Origin: Synechococcus sp. PROS-9-1
Lineage (GTDB): Bacteria; Cyanobacteriota; Cyanobacteriia; PCC-6307; Cyanobiaceae
Assembly: GCF_014279775.1 (NCBI RefSeq)
Contig: NZ_CP047961.1
Span: 744,001-808,000, forward strand
Reading direction: 5' to 3'
Length of the DNA stretch: 64,000 nt
Below, piece after piece: positions 1-8,788 of this stretch. Position numbers and translations under genes: made by a program. The notes under the pieces were generated by a model, which was not told the origin of the DNA, made no database searches, and was given only the letters and a program-made list of their open reading frames with translations. How positions within the stretch are numbered: position 1 is the first letter of the stretch; the number at the start of each line of letters is the position of its first letter.

Positions 1-267
1 CACGTCAGCATCGGCTTCGAGCAGCTGAGTGCCCCAGCGCTCCGCCTGCGCCTTCATGAGATCCATTAGATCGGGGCCAAGGACCCCATCTGGAAAGCCG
101 GGGAAATTTTCAACATGGGTGGTGGTCATCAGTTGACCACCAGGGATCCCGCCGCGCTGAAAACCCGTGATCAAGAGTGGGTTGAGGTTGGCTCTGGCCG
201 CATAAATGGCTGCCGTATACCCAGCCGGGCCAGATCCGACGATCACTAGGTTCTCGCTTGCGCCCAT
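1..267 (-). CDS. trxB: Thioredoxin reductase, N-terminal part (cut by window edge)
   Basis: Flavoprotein that passes NADPH electrons to thioredoxin in the cytoplasm. Only the first 89 codons lie in the window. After ATG at 267 the protein reads [20 protein letters not shown], with the FAD-binding GxGPAG motif at about residues 11-16. It continues through the [12 protein letters not shown] and ENFPGFPDG segments typical of the family. The redox CxxC lies beyond the edge. It is transcribed toward position 1, away from the other genes of the window. The first 90 residues match the family well, so the product is secure. Whether a C-terminal thioredoxin domain is fused, as in some reductases, cannot be seen. 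Confidence 0.93.
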   Translation of the reverse strand, partial: MGASENLVIVGSGPAGYTAAIYAARANLNPLLITGFQRGGIPGGQLMTTTHVENFPGFPDGVLGPDLMDLMKAQAERWGTQLLEADADV

Positions 268-395
268 GGCTTATGCGTATTGACTATGATTTGAATCTAA
301 ACGGATCCTGTTAGCGATCGCTTTGTTTTTAATGCTCAGCGTTTGTGAGATTTGGACAGAAAGATGTGTCGCAAAAGCAAGATTTAATAATTTGT

Positions 396-644
396 TCAGA
401 TTCCGACCGAATCTTCCGCCCCTTCTTCGAGATCAAGGCCTTGTCGGTTTTCTGAAATTTGGCCCACGCTCATCACAGATTCAGCAAAAAGTTCCGGACT
501 TTCGCCGATACATGTGATCCATTCCCTGAATTCTTGGGTCAATGCGTAGCTGTCTTCATAGCGCTCAGCGCTGTCCAGGGCTTTGATTCTGGTTGTTGCC
601 CAGCAGGTGGCAACACTGACTCGGCGTTCAAGTGCTGCGTCCAT
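396..644 (-). CDS. Hypothetical protein, acidic C-terminus
   Basis: Not recognised. From ATG at 644 the product is about 82 residues, starting MDAALERRVSVATCWATT and ending in a run rich in Asp and Glu (DLEEGAEDSVGI). The frame stays open upstream to a TTG at 710 and a GTG at 668. The ATG at 644 is preferred because GGGAG lies six bases upstream of it. It sits between trxB and the helicase, all on the reverse strand. No signal peptide or membrane segment is visible. The composition looks like coding sequence rather than a shadow, but no family is evident. Confidence 0.5.
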   Translation of the reverse strand: MDAALERRVSVATCWATTRIKALDSAERYEDSYALTQEFREWITCIGESPELFAESVMSVGQISENRQGLDLEEGAEDSVGI

Positions 645-740
645 GACTGACTCCCAGATTGAGACCACACTGCCTGTTGGAGTGCCAACTTCGTGTGTGA
701 TTTCGCACAACGTCGCATTTTTATTTCTACAGAGAAGTTT

Positions 741-2069
741 CTAATGATGCAAAAACTTGGGTAATTCGGGAGTTTTGAGTCGAATGACGGCACCGGCTCC
801 ATCGTTGACGGCTTCCAAGGGCAGGCTTGGACCCCTCCATGAGCTGGACTGCAGTGGGTCATCAGAATCCGCCTCCTGCGGTTGGGCTTGAATCCGATAG
901 GGCTCTGAAAGCGACCAACTGCGCGCGTAGCTCATCAGCAACGGGTCCGCTGGAGCAAACACATAGGACGGGTCTCTTGGCACTGTTTCAGTTGCTGCCC
1001 TCGTGCTGCACATCCGCACGGCGCGGGTGATGCCTTGCACGAAGCGACTGCGGGTCACGACAGTGGTGAGGTAGGCGACAACACGCAACCTTGGGGCGTC
1101 GAAGCCTTCGGCGCACATGTCGATGCTCACAAGCCAGTCGGCACCCCCCTCTTGAAAGCTGCTGAGTCGTTCAGCAGCCTCTGGATCTTGCGAGTGGACG
1201 AGGTCCACCCGATCGCCCTGTTCTCTCAGCAGGGAGCTGATCGATCGGGCGTGAGCAATGTCTTTGGCGATCACAAGACCGCCAGCACTCGGGTGTTGTT
1301 CACGCACCTGATCCAGCTTGCGTCTGGCCCTAATCAAGAGTTGCTGCGCAATGCTGCTGCTATCGGAAAGACGGATTGCCCGACGCAAATTGCGTGCTCT
1401 CCAACTTTCACGCACCTCTTCAGAGAGTGGCGACACATCGCGATCAGGCTTCCCTGGATGGCTGTGCTCCACCCAACCGTCTTGGAAGCGAAATTCCAGT
1501 GGTCGCACATCGCCCGCCGCAATCAGCTCTCGGGGTTCAACGCAGAGGTCAGGGCTGATCTGTTCCACCAGCTGACCACCCTCCTGGATACGGATCCGTC
1601 TCGCAGCACAAAAGGCGAGATTGTCGGCCCTAAAGGGTGTCCCTGTGAGTCCCAGCCTCAGTCGAGCCTGGCTGCTGAGTTCTAAAAACGTGCGTCCCCA
1701 GACGGGACCATCTGGCTCGTCCGGGTCCACACCGAGGTGATGCGCTTCGTCCGCAATCGCTAAGAGTTGATCACCAGCCCATGACTCGAGCGCCTGTTTG
1801 AGCCCCTCGATCTGGCTCGCTGCCCCTTGGTAGGTGATCAGCCAACCATCGGCGTTCTGGATGGTTTGGCTCTGGATGTTGGGGGTCGATTCATTCCAGT
1901 GCTCGAGGCGTAGCCCCAGCCGTTCGGCTGATGTGCGCCATTGGCTGAGGATCGATGTGCGGTGACACATCACCAAAAAGCACTTCAGCTTGCCCTCTTG
2001 CTGCATGGCCTGGAATCCGAGCAGGGCCCCCAGGGTCTTGCCCGCACCAGGTCCTGCATGGATCAGCAC
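741..2069 (-). CDS. DEAD/DEAH-box superfamily 2 helicase
   Basis: Predicted ATP-dependent nucleic acid helicase of the type III restriction-subunit (ResIII-like) group; the substrate is unknown. Near the N-terminus is Walker A GPGAGKT (about residues 6-12). Walker B follows as ADEAHHLG (DEAH), then motif III-like GLTGTPFRAD. The second RecA lobe has SIDMCAEGFDAP and motif VI-like QGITRAVRM. The GTG at 2069 lies just before Walker A, which is unusually close. The same frame continues upstream to about 2201 and encodes a helicase-like lead-in including QPRQWQQQLVQLLRRRLEPE, yet holds no standard start codon before the stop at 2202-2204. The true start may be a rare codon in that extension. No restriction or methylase genes are adjacent. 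Confidence 0.82.
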   Translation of the reverse strand: MLIHAGPGAGKTLGALLGFQAMQQEGKLKCFLVMCHRTSILSQWRTSAERLGLRLEHWNESTPNIQSQTIQNADGWLITYQGAASQIEGLKQALESWAGDQLLAIADEAHHLGVDPDEPDGPVWGRTFLELSSQARLRLGLTGTPFRADNLAFCAARRIRIQEGGQLVEQISPDLCVEPRELIAAGDVRPLEFRFQDGWVEHSHPGKPDRDVSPLSEEVRESWRARNLRRAIRLSDSSSIAQQLLIRARRKLDQVREQHPSAGGLVIAKDIAHARSISSLLREQGDRVDLVHSQDPEAAERLSSFQEGGADWLVSIDMCAEGFDAPRLRVVAYLTTVVTRSRFVQGITRAVRMCSTRAATETVPRDPSYVFAPADPLLMSYARSWSLSEPYRIQAQPQEADSDDPLQSSSWRGPSLPLEAVNDGAGAVIRLKTPELPKFLHH

Positions 2070-2298
2070 ATCGCGCCCGTGGTTTGCTTCTGGCTCCAGT
2101 CGTCTGCGCAGCAGCTGGACGAGTTGCTGTTGCCACTGACGGGGTTGGATCTTGCCTCGCGGGCCGTCTCCTGGGAGCTGAAACGAGGGAAGTGCGATCG
2201 GTCAGCCGCGAAAGTTAGGTCTTTCTAACCATTCCATCCGTTGATGCCACCCTTAGCTTCCAGCCAACAGCTCTTGGGGTTTCCGGCCCCCTGCCGCC

Positions 2299-2475
2299 AT
2301 GGCCAAAAGCCGTCCTCGTTACCGATCCAATCCTGATCAGCGCCAACAGCTCGAGCATTGCTGGCCCCTGGAATGCGACATCGATCCTTTGATCTTGAGG
2401 CTGCGTTGGTTGCAGCACCAGAGGCAATGGCCCCTGGTGCAGGCGGTTGAGCAGGAGCTCCTTCCGCTGGTTTAG
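2299..2475 (+). CDS. Small basic hypothetical protein (58 aa)
   Basis: A 58-codon frame starting ATG at 2299 and stopping TAG at 2473-2475. It begins MAKSRPRYRSNPDQRQQLEH and continues with a Trp- and Leu-rich helix containing LRLRWLQHQRQWPLVQA. The N-terminus is strongly basic. It lies between the divergent helicase and the convergent gene at 2495. The composition and length suit a real small soluble protein; the function is not recognised. There is no competing reading frame of quality in this interval. Confidence 0.6.
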   Translation: MAKSRPRYRSNPDQRQQLEHCWPLECDIDPLILRLRWLQHQRQWPLVQAVEQELLPLV

Positions 2476-2494
2476 CCGGGGTTGAGGCCCTGCT

Positions 2495-3085
2495 TTAAAG
2501 CGATTCGCTGTGGTTGCAGAGCAAGCGCTCTACTTCCATTAATCCTTCTTCTGCAGCGGTTTGAGCCCGTTGCTGATTGCCGCCAGCCGCACTGGTGAGC
2601 TGGGCGACCACTCGCTCCAACATGGCGGTTTTCTTATCTTGGAGCATGGTCAGGATTTCGTCTTCGATCAGCTGACGCACGGCGTTGCTGCGCAGGTGAT
2701 CATCTGAGGCTTCGTCAAAGGTTCCCTGAACGAGTTCTTGAATGAACAGACGGTGCACTTCGCTGCTGCGCAGGAAGCTTTCGGTGGCGTTGATCATTCC
2801 ATCCACCAGCGTCCGATCCGGCTCGGCCTCTGTCTCGGACTGTTTGTTTTGCAATTTGAATTCCCAATCCAGGTGGCGTCGTTGCCAGCCCGCTGAGTGC
2901 AGGCTGGGCATCACCGATTGAGAAAAGGTGTCCACGGACATTTCGTAGATCCGTTCCGCAAGTCGCTCGCACCATTCCCGGCCATGTTCGGCGAGAAGTT
3001 CTTCCATGGTGTGGCGATTGACAGCATGCCCGCCGTGATGGCTATGGCAAACGCCATCGGGACATTCGATTGCGGAGAGACCCAT
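2495..3085 (-). CDS. Conserved-looking hypothetical protein with Cys/His-rich N-terminus
   Basis: Function not recognised. The 196-residue product starts MGLSAIECPDGVCHSHHGGH, placing C8, C13, H14, H16, H17, H20 and H25 close together, a plausible metal-binding patch. The rest looks all-helical, with many charged residues and no membrane segments: an early region around RIYEMSVDTFSQSVMPSL and a C-terminal region around LIEDEILTMLQDKKTAML. It is transcribed away from the transhydrogenase operon, so 3086-3205 is a divergent promoter region. The well-formed start and strong codon structure support a real gene. The metal-binding idea is an inference from residue spacing only. Confidence 0.7.
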   Translation of the reverse strand: MGLSAIECPDGVCHSHHGGHAVNRHTMEELLAEHGREWCERLAERIYEMSVDTFSQSVMPSLHSAGWQRRHLDWEFKLQNKQSETEAEPDRTLVDGMINATESFLRSSEVHRLFIQELVQGTFDEASDDHLRSNAVRQLIEDEILTMLQDKKTAMLERVVAQLTSAAGGNQQRAQTAAEEGLMEVERLLCNHSESL

Positions 3086-3205
3086 GCGCTTATAGACAGA
3101 ATCCTCTGATTAGCCACAGCTGCTTCACTAAGTCAGCTATTACAGAAAAGATGCGGTTTGGGAGCGACGACCCCGTAATCTCAGCTGGGTGGCGGCACAA
3201 CGAAC

Positions 3206-4345
3206 TTGCCCAGACTCCTTATCCCGATTGAAAGCGCAGCGGCTGAAACCCGTGTAGCTGCTTCACCCGAGACCCTTAAAAAATTCATTGCCCTCGGCTG
3301 CTCCGTAGCCGTTGAGCGTGGTGCCGGAGTGTCCTCCGGTTTTCTTGACGAGACTTACGCCAGTGCTGGAGCCGATTTGGTTGCTCCAGGAGAGGCTCAA
3401 GCCTGGGGTCAGGCCGACGTTTTGCTTTGTGTGCAAACCCCTAGTCCGGCAGCGCTCACTCGCTTGCGACGGGGTGCCCTGGTGGTGGGGATGTTGGCCC
3501 CCTATGGCAATCACGAGCTATCAGAAGCGTTGAAGGCTTGTGGCCTGTCGGCCATGGCCCTTGAACTTCTGCCTCGTATCAGTCGTGCCCAGTCTGCAGA
3601 TGTTCTCTCGTCCCAGGCCAACATCGCTGGCTACAAGGCCGTGCTGCTTGGCGCTGCGGCTTTGGATCGCTATTTCCCGATGCTGATGACGGCAGCAGGC
3701 ACCGTCCAACCCGCAAGGGTTGTGGTGCTGGGGGCTGGTGTTGCAGGTCTCCAGGCAGTTGCAACCGCTCGCCGTTTGGGTGCAGTGGTCTATGTGAGCG
3801 ACATTCGCCCTGCCGTGAAAGAGCAGGTGGAGTCGCTTGGAGCCCGTTTCATCGATCCTCCGGAGATGGATGACAAGCCAGCCGAGTCGGGCGGTTACGC
3901 CAAGCAAGCGTCGGATGCGTTTCTGGCCGCGCAGCGACAACAGCTGTCCGACCAGCTCGCTCAGGCTGACGTGGCGATTTGTACGGCCCAAGTGCCCGGC
4001 AGGCGAGCCCCACGCTTGATCAGTGAGGACATGCTTGATCGCATGCGCCCCGGATCGGTGGTGGTGGACTTGGCCGTGGCTCAAGGCGGAAACTGTGCCG
4101 ATACCGTGCCGTCCCAAACCGTGAACCGCAAAGGAGTGAAGCTGATTGGTGCGAACGAACTTCCCTGCAGCGTCCCGAATCACGCCAGCTCGTTGTACGC
4201 CCGAAATCTTTTGGCCTTGCTGCAACCCACTCTTCAAGACGGCCAGCTCACTCTCGACATCGAAGACGAGCTGATTGCTGGTTGTTTGATCGCTCATGAC
4301 GGCAGCATTCGCCGTGGCGATGTTCTTACTCCTGGAGCTAACTAA
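3206..4345 (+). CDS. pntA1: NAD(P) transhydrogenase subunit alpha, part 1 (NAD-binding)
   Basis: The hydrophilic domain I of the membrane-bound proton-translocating transhydrogenase, which transfers hydride between NADH and NADP+. The 379-residue length matches PntAA of three-subunit enzymes. It starts TTG at 3206 with MPRLLIPIESAAAETRVAAS, the usual family N-terminus. The nucleotide-binding Rossmann motif VVVLGAGVAGLQAVATA is near residue 173, and the mobile-loop region follows DKPAESGGYAKQAS. The stop overlaps the next start (TAATG at 4343-4347), so the three pnt genes are translationally coupled. No membrane segment is present, as expected for this part. Confidence 0.95.
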   Translation: MPRLLIPIESAAAETRVAASPETLKKFIALGCSVAVERGAGVSSGFLDETYASAGADLVAPGEAQAWGQADVLLCVQTPSPAALTRLRRGALVVGMLAPYGNHELSEALKACGLSAMALELLPRISRAQSADVLSSQANIAGYKAVLLGAAALDRYFPMLMTAAGTVQPARVVVLGAGVAGLQAVATARRLGAVVYVSDIRPAVKEQVESLGARFIDPPEMDDKPAESGGYAKQASDAFLAAQRQQLSDQLAQADVAICTAQVPGRRAPRLISEDMLDRMRPGSVVVDLAVAQGGNCADTVPSQTVNRKGVKLIGANELPCSVPNHASSLYARNLLALLQPTLQDGQLTLDIEDELIAGCLIAHDGSIRRGDVLTPGAN

Positions 4346-4650
4346 TGGATGCGAATTTCGTTGAATTCCTCTGGGTGCTGCTGCTAGGCAGCCTCTTAGG
4401 GCTTGAACTGATCGGCAAAGTGCCCCCCACGCTGCACACGCCGCTGATGAGCGGTGCGAATGCGATTTCGGGCATCACGGTGCTGGCCGCACTCACGGCA
4501 ATTATCAAGGCGGATGGCAATCAGGCACTGCTCGTGCTCGGTTCGATCTCCCTTGGTTTTGCTCTGTTCAATGTGATTGGCGGATTCCTCGTCACCGATC
4601 GAATGCTGGCCATGTTTAGCCGCAAGCCTGCCCGTAAGGAGAACCGCTGA
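4345..4650 (+). CDS. pntA2: NAD(P) transhydrogenase subunit alpha, part 2 (membrane)
   Basis: Small membrane part of the transhydrogenase, homologous to the C-terminal membrane section of one-piece PntA. It has 101 residues with about three hydrophobic helices: LWVLLLGSLLGLELI, AISGITVLAALTAII, and LLVLGSISLGFALFNVIGGF. The motif KVPPTLHTPLMSGANAISG is characteristic of the family. It forms part of the proton channel with PntB in the membrane. Start and stop each overlap the neighbouring pnt gene by one base, consistent with tightly coupled expression. Confidence 0.95.
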   Translation: MDANFVEFLWVLLLGSLLGLELIGKVPPTLHTPLMSGANAISGITVLAALTAIIKADGNQALLVLGSISLGFALFNVIGGFLVTDRMLAMFSRKPARKENR

Positions 4651-6065
4651 TGTCTGATTTCTTGAAATACGCGATCGATCTGGTTGCGGTTCTGCTGCTG
4701 GCCCTCGGCATCAAGGGGCTGTCCAAGGTGCGTTCTGCGCGTGGAGCCAATCAATTGGCTGCGGTGGCGATGGGTCTGGCAGTGATCGGACTGCTCGGCA
4801 ACTATCTCGGAACACCCAGCCTTAATGCCCAGGCTTGGGTCTGGATTATTGCCGGTACGGCCGTTGGTGGTGTGCTCGGTGCGATCACCGCTCAGCGCGT
4901 ACCGATGACCTCCATGCCGGAGGTGGTGGCCTTGTTCAACGGTTGTGGCGGCATGTCGTCGTTGCTTGTGGCCCTGGCTGCGGCTCTTTATCCAGCGGCG
5001 CTAGATGCCACCGGGATCGTGGCATTGGTCTCGATTGTGATCTCTGTGTTTGTCGGTTCGATCACCTTTACCGGTTCGATCGTGGCGATGGCCAAGCTCC
5101 AGGGCTGGTTGTCCACACCGCCATGGATGCAGAGCAAGGCACGACATGTCGTGAACATTGCTTTGGCAGTGGTGGCGTTGATCGCTGCGGTGGAGATGAT
5201 CCGCACCGGTGGAAGCGGTCTTTGGCTGCTGGTTGTGGCCTCTGCGCTACTGGGAATCGGCGTCACCCTGCCGATCGGTGGAGCCGATATGCCCGTGGTG
5301 ATTTCGCTTCTGAACAGCTATTCCGGTGTGGCTGCTGCTGCTGCTGGCTTCGTTGTGGGAAGTCAGCTGCTGATCGTGGCTGGCGCCATGGTGGGCGCTG
5401 CCGGTTTGATCCTCACCCAGGTGATGTGCAACGGCATGAATCGCTCGCTGGTGTCGGTGCTGTTTGGTGGAGCGCTTGGTGCTTCGGCGGCAGCCTCCGG
5501 TGGTGGTGGCGAATACACCAACATCACCAGTTGCAGTGTTGAAGAGTGCGCCCTCACCCTTGAAGCGGCAGAACGGGTGATCATCGTTCCCGGTTATGGC
5601 CTCGCGGTGGCCCAAGCCCAGCACACCCTGCGCGAGGTGACCCGCTCCCTCGAAGCTGCTGGGATTGAAGTGGCCTATGCCATTCACCCTGTTGCGGGAC
5701 GGATGCCCGGTCATATGAATGTGCTTCTTGCTGAAGCCGATGTGCCTTATGAGCAGCTCAAAGAGATGGATGTGATCAATCCTGAATTCCCTGCCACCGA
5801 TGTGGTGCTGGTGCTGGGTGCCAACGATGTGGTCAACCCTCAGGCCAAGACCGATCCCAATTCACCGCTCTACGGCATGCCAGTGCTGGATGTGCAGCAG
5901 GCGCGCACCGTGTTTGTGGTGAAGCGCGGCATGAGTGCTGGATATTCCGGCATTAAAAATGACCTGTTTGAACTCTCCAACACCTCCATGGTGTTTGGCG
6001 ATGCCAAGAAGGTGCTTGGAGATCTGCTGGGAGAGCTCAAGGAGCTCGGTGTTGGTAAGAAATAG
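4650..6065 (+). CDS. pntB: NAD(P) transhydrogenase subunit beta
   Basis: Membrane domain plus the NADP(H)-binding domain III of transhydrogenase, 471 residues, the usual length. The first ~280 residues contain about eight or nine hydrophobic helices, with the conserved MTSMPEVVALFNGCGG stretch and GGGGEYTNITSCSVEE at the end of the membrane part. Domain III carries VIIVPGYGLAVAQAQH and VVKRGMSAGYSGIKND, which bind NADP(H). Together with the two alpha parts it uses the proton gradient to poise NADPH/NADH pools. It overlaps pntA2 by one base (TGATG), and the next gene starts only 8 bases after its stop. Confidence 0.96.
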   Translation: MSDFLKYAIDLVAVLLLALGIKGLSKVRSARGANQLAAVAMGLAVIGLLGNYLGTPSLNAQAWVWIIAGTAVGGVLGAITAQRVPMTSMPEVVALFNGCGGMSSLLVALAAALYPAALDATGIVALVSIVISVFVGSITFTGSIVAMAKLQGWLSTPPWMQSKARHVVNIALAVVALIAAVEMIRTGGSGLWLLVVASALLGIGVTLPIGGADMPVVISLLNSYSGVAAAAAGFVVGSQLLIVAGAMVGAAGLILTQVMCNGMNRSLVSVLFGGALGASAAASGGGGEYTNITSCSVEECALTLEAAERVIIVPGYGLAVAQAQHTLREVTRSLEAAGIEVAYAIHPVAGRMPGHMNVLLAEADVPYEQLKEMDVINPEFPATDVVLVLGANDVVNPQAKTDPNSPLYGMPVLDVQQARTVFVVKRGMSAGYSGIKNDLFELSNTSMVFGDAKKVLGDLLGELKELGVGKK

Positions 6066-6073
6066 ATTCGCCT

Positions 6074-7162
6074 GTGAGCTGGCCTGATCCAAACCCAGAC
6101 CCCCAGCTGCTGAAGCAACTGGGGGTTGCTCCATTTCAACAGCGTCTTCCCTGGTGGGGTGGCGACCTCCAGACGTTGAGGGACACGCTCCGTCCCGTGG
6201 ATTTGCCGATCGATCAGGGGCAACCCCTAGAGATCCAAGTGCCTGCCCTGAGCAGTGGTGCAGCAGGATCTGGTGCGTTGCTCGCTTTCCTTGATTGCCC
6301 GCCAGAGCCAAAGGCAGTGGTGGTCATACTCCATGGTCTTGGTGGATCCAGTCGTCGCGAAGGCGTGCGCAGGCTTGGTGTAGCCCTTGGTAGAGAGGGT
6401 TATGCGGTGTTGCGCCTCAACATGCGCGGAGCTGATCCCGGCCGACATCTGGCGGGTGGCACCTATGCAGCTCAGTGCAACAGCGACCTTCTTCCTGTGT
6501 TGCATCGGGCGCGACAGCTCTGCCGCACCCTGACCCCAGAAGGGGCACCACTGCCCTTGTTTGGAGCTGGGCTTTCCCTGGGCGGAACCATGCTTCTCAA
6601 TGCTTGCCTCTCAACGCAAGTTGAACGCGTTGCCGCCGGACTCGACCCAGCACGTCAGCCCCTGGATGGATTGTTCTGTGCCAGCAGCCCCTTGGATCTG
6701 GCGGCCTGCAGTGCCTCGATTGAACGCCCTCGAAATCGTGTGTACCAACGCTGGTTGCTGCAGCGCTTGGTGCGTCAGACGCTGGCTGATCCGTTTGGCG
6801 TGAGCGATCTGGACCTTGGACGATTGAGTGGTGCTGAGCAACCACGCACGATTCGTGCTTTCGATAGCAGCGTGACTGCTCCGCGTTGGGGATTTGTTGA
6901 TGTGGATGCTTACTACCGGGAGGCTTCACCGCTCCAGCATTTGATCCAATCACCCCAGAATTTGCCTCCCACCCTGATGCTTCAGGCTCTGGATGATCCA
7001 TGGGTGCCCGCGCGGTCGGCCCTCGATCTACGAGAGGCTGTCTCCACTCATCAGACCATTCAATTGATCTTCACGCGCGAAGGCGGTCACAACGGTTTTC
7101 ATGGACGGGCTGGCTGTTGGGCCGATGCTCTGGCTGCGTCTTGGTTGCAAACGCTCATCTGA
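6074..7162 (+). CDS. Alpha/beta hydrolase of the YheT family
   Basis: Probable carboxylester hydrolase; the substrate is unknown. The 362-residue product has the family order: VVILHGLGGSSRREG (oxyanion region), LRLNMRGADPG, nucleophile elbow FGAGLSLGGTML with Ser in SLG, a late Asp in LQALDDPWVPA, and His in REGGHNGFHG. No signal peptide is visible, so it is probably cytoplasmic. The GTG at 6074 starts 8 bases downstream of pntB, so it probably shares the pnt transcript. Its last 8 bases overlap the convergent ferredoxin-like gene ending at 7155. Confidence 0.85.
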   Translation: MSWPDPNPDPQLLKQLGVAPFQQRLPWWGGDLQTLRDTLRPVDLPIDQGQPLEIQVPALSSGAAGSGALLAFLDCPPEPKAVVVILHGLGGSSRREGVRRLGVALGREGYAVLRLNMRGADPGRHLAGGTYAAQCNSDLLPVLHRARQLCRTLTPEGAPLPLFGAGLSLGGTMLLNACLSTQVERVAAGLDPARQPLDGLFCASSPLDLAACSASIERPRNRVYQRWLLQRLVRQTLADPFGVSDLDLGRLSGAEQPRTIRAFDSSVTAPRWGFVDVDAYYREASPLQHLIQSPQNLPPTLMLQALDDPWVPARSALDLREAVSTHQTIQLIFTREGGHNGFHGRAGCWADALAASWLQTLI

Positions 7163-7502
7163 AGGTGCTGGTTTTCAGGACCCACTCTTCAATCGGTTGT
7201 CCTTGGATGATGTGTTGCTGAAGAATGCTGCTGATCCGGTCCGGCGTGACACCTCCGTACCAGGTGCCATCGGGCCAGACCAACAAGATGGGGCCTCGTT
7301 CGCAGATGCGTAAGCAATCGGCTTTGCTGCGCAGCACAATTCCTTGAGCGCGGCTTGGATTCTCAAGGTCCAACTCACGCACCTGTCGCTTGAGAGCCTC
7401 CCAACTGGCGGCACCGATCTCTGGATCACAGCACTTGGCTTTCGTTGGTGTGGCGCAGAGCAACAAGTGATGGCTTATCCGCTGGCTCATCCCCTGGCTC
7501 AT
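7155..7502 (-). CDS. Thioredoxin-fold (2Fe-2S) ferredoxin-like protein
   Basis: Small iron-sulfur protein of the thioredoxin-like [2Fe-2S] family. Four cysteines fit the pattern: [13 protein letters not shown], and later [11 protein letters not shown], followed by the typical [15 protein letters not shown]. The open frame extends to 7574, but the ATG at 7502 is chosen because it overlaps the dxr stop as ATGA (7499-7502), the usual layout of a coupled gene; another ATG is at 7490. That gives 115 residues. It is expressed with dxr, so a role linked to the isoprenoid pathway or to redox supply is possible, but this is inference from position. Confidence 0.8.
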   Translation of the reverse strand: MSQGMSQRISHHLLLCATPTKAKCCDPEIGAASWEALKRQVRELDLENPSRAQGIVLRSKADCLRICERGPILLVWPDGTWYGGVTPDRISSILQQHIIQGQPIEEWVLKTSTFR

Positions 7503-8752
7503 GCGGCCAGCGATGCGCTCGCCATGCGTTTCGTGCCCCGGTTCACCTGCTCGCGCACGGCCTGGCGTGCCCATTGATCCACCGCCAACACATCATCAAG
7601 GCAAGGGTTGGCGGCGAGATCGGGTTTGTGTTGCTCACAGGCTCCCTCGATCATCTTGGGGATGTCGAGAAAGTGAATCTTCTCCTCGAGGAATTGGGCA
7701 ACGGCCTCTTCATTGGCTGCATTGAGTACAGCGGGCATGGTGCCGCCGGCACGCCCTGCGGCGTAGGCCAGGTCCATGCAGGGATATTTGGCTGGATCCG
7801 GTGCGCGGAAACTCAATTGCCCCACTTCGGTGAGATCGAGACGTCGCCACGGGGTCTCAAGCCTTGAAGGCCAACTCATGCAGTAGAGGATCGGCAGCTT
7901 CATATCGGGCCAGCCGAGCTGGGCTAACACCGACGAATCGGCAAGCTCCACCATCGAATGGATGATGCTTTGAGGATGAATCACGATCTCGATGTGGTCG
8001 TAATCCAGCCCGAATAGATAGTGAGCCTCAATCACCTCCAACCCTTTGTTCATCAACGAGGCTGAATCCACGGTGATTTTTTTCCCCATGCTCCAGTTGG
8101 GATGGGAGGTGGCATCGGCTACCGTTGCTTTTTCAAGATCAGCGGCTGACCAATCGCGAAAGGCGCCGCCGGAGGCGGTGAGTTGAATGCGGCGCAGGCC
8201 AGGCGTTGGAACCCCAGTGGAGAGACGGGCGGTGTCGCTCCAAGGTGTTCCTTGCAGGCATTGGAAGATGGCGGAGTGTTCCGAGTCGGCAGGAAGCAGG
8301 CGACTGCCGCTTTTCTTCAGCTCAGGAAGGACCACTGGACCAGCGGCAATCAGCGTTTCCTTGTTGGCAACGGCGAGGTCTTTGCCCGCTCGAATCGCCG
8401 CCAGGGTGGGCAACAGTCCGGCGCAGCCCACGATTCCGGTGACGACGAGATCAGCCGAATCCCAGGACGCCACCACATCAAGGCCTTCAGGCCCACCCAC
8501 CAAGTGCGGCAAGGGTTCCGGGCGTGTGTCTGCCGGCAGGGCCATCAGCCTGTCTTTGAGCTCAGCAAGCAGCGCTGGATCCGCTAGGGCCACAACATCA
8601 GGGCGATGCCTCTGGATTTGAGACACAAGCAGGCTGAGATTGCGCCCAGCGCTGAGCGCCACCACCCGAAATTGATCGGGGAAATCCTCAACGATCTCCA
8701 GCGTCTGCGTGCCAATGGAGCCAGTGGAGCCCAGAACGCTGATGGCTTTCAC
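7499..8752 (-). CDS. dxr: 1-deoxy-D-xylulose 5-phosphate reductoisomerase
   Basis: Second enzyme of the MEP isoprenoid pathway: converts DXP to MEP with NADPH in the cytoplasm. The 417-residue protein begins [20 protein letters not shown] with the NADPH-binding GSTGSIG at residues 8-14. [15 protein letters not shown] and [13 protein letters not shown] follow, and the metal and substrate region has [13 protein letters not shown] and [16 protein letters not shown]. Length and all motifs are normal. It supplies precursors for the GGPP synthase and carotenoid genes elsewhere in this window. The stop overlaps the start of the following 2Fe-2S gene, so the pair is probably co-translated. Confidence 0.97.
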   Translation of the reverse strand: MKAISVLGSTGSIGTQTLEIVEDFPDQFRVVALSAGRNLSLLVSQIQRHRPDVVALADPALLAELKDRLMALPADTRPEPLPHLVGGPEGLDVVASWDSADLVVTGIVGCAGLLPTLAAIRAGKDLAVANKETLIAAGPVVLPELKKSGSRLLPADSEHSAIFQCLQGTPWSDTARLSTGVPTPGLRRIQLTASGGAFRDWSAADLEKATVADATSHPNWSMGKKITVDSASLMNKGLEVIEAHYLFGLDYDHIEIVIHPQSIIHSMVELADSSVLAQLGWPDMKLPILYCMSWPSRLETPWRRLDLTEVGQLSFRAPDPAKYPCMDLAYAAGRAGGTMPAVLNAANEEAVAQFLEEKIHFLDIPKMIEGACEQHKPDLAANPCLDDVLAVDQWARQAVREQVNRGTKRMASASLAA

Positions 8753-8788
8753 AGGGATCCAGGCAATTGATCACAGTTTCCCACCTCA

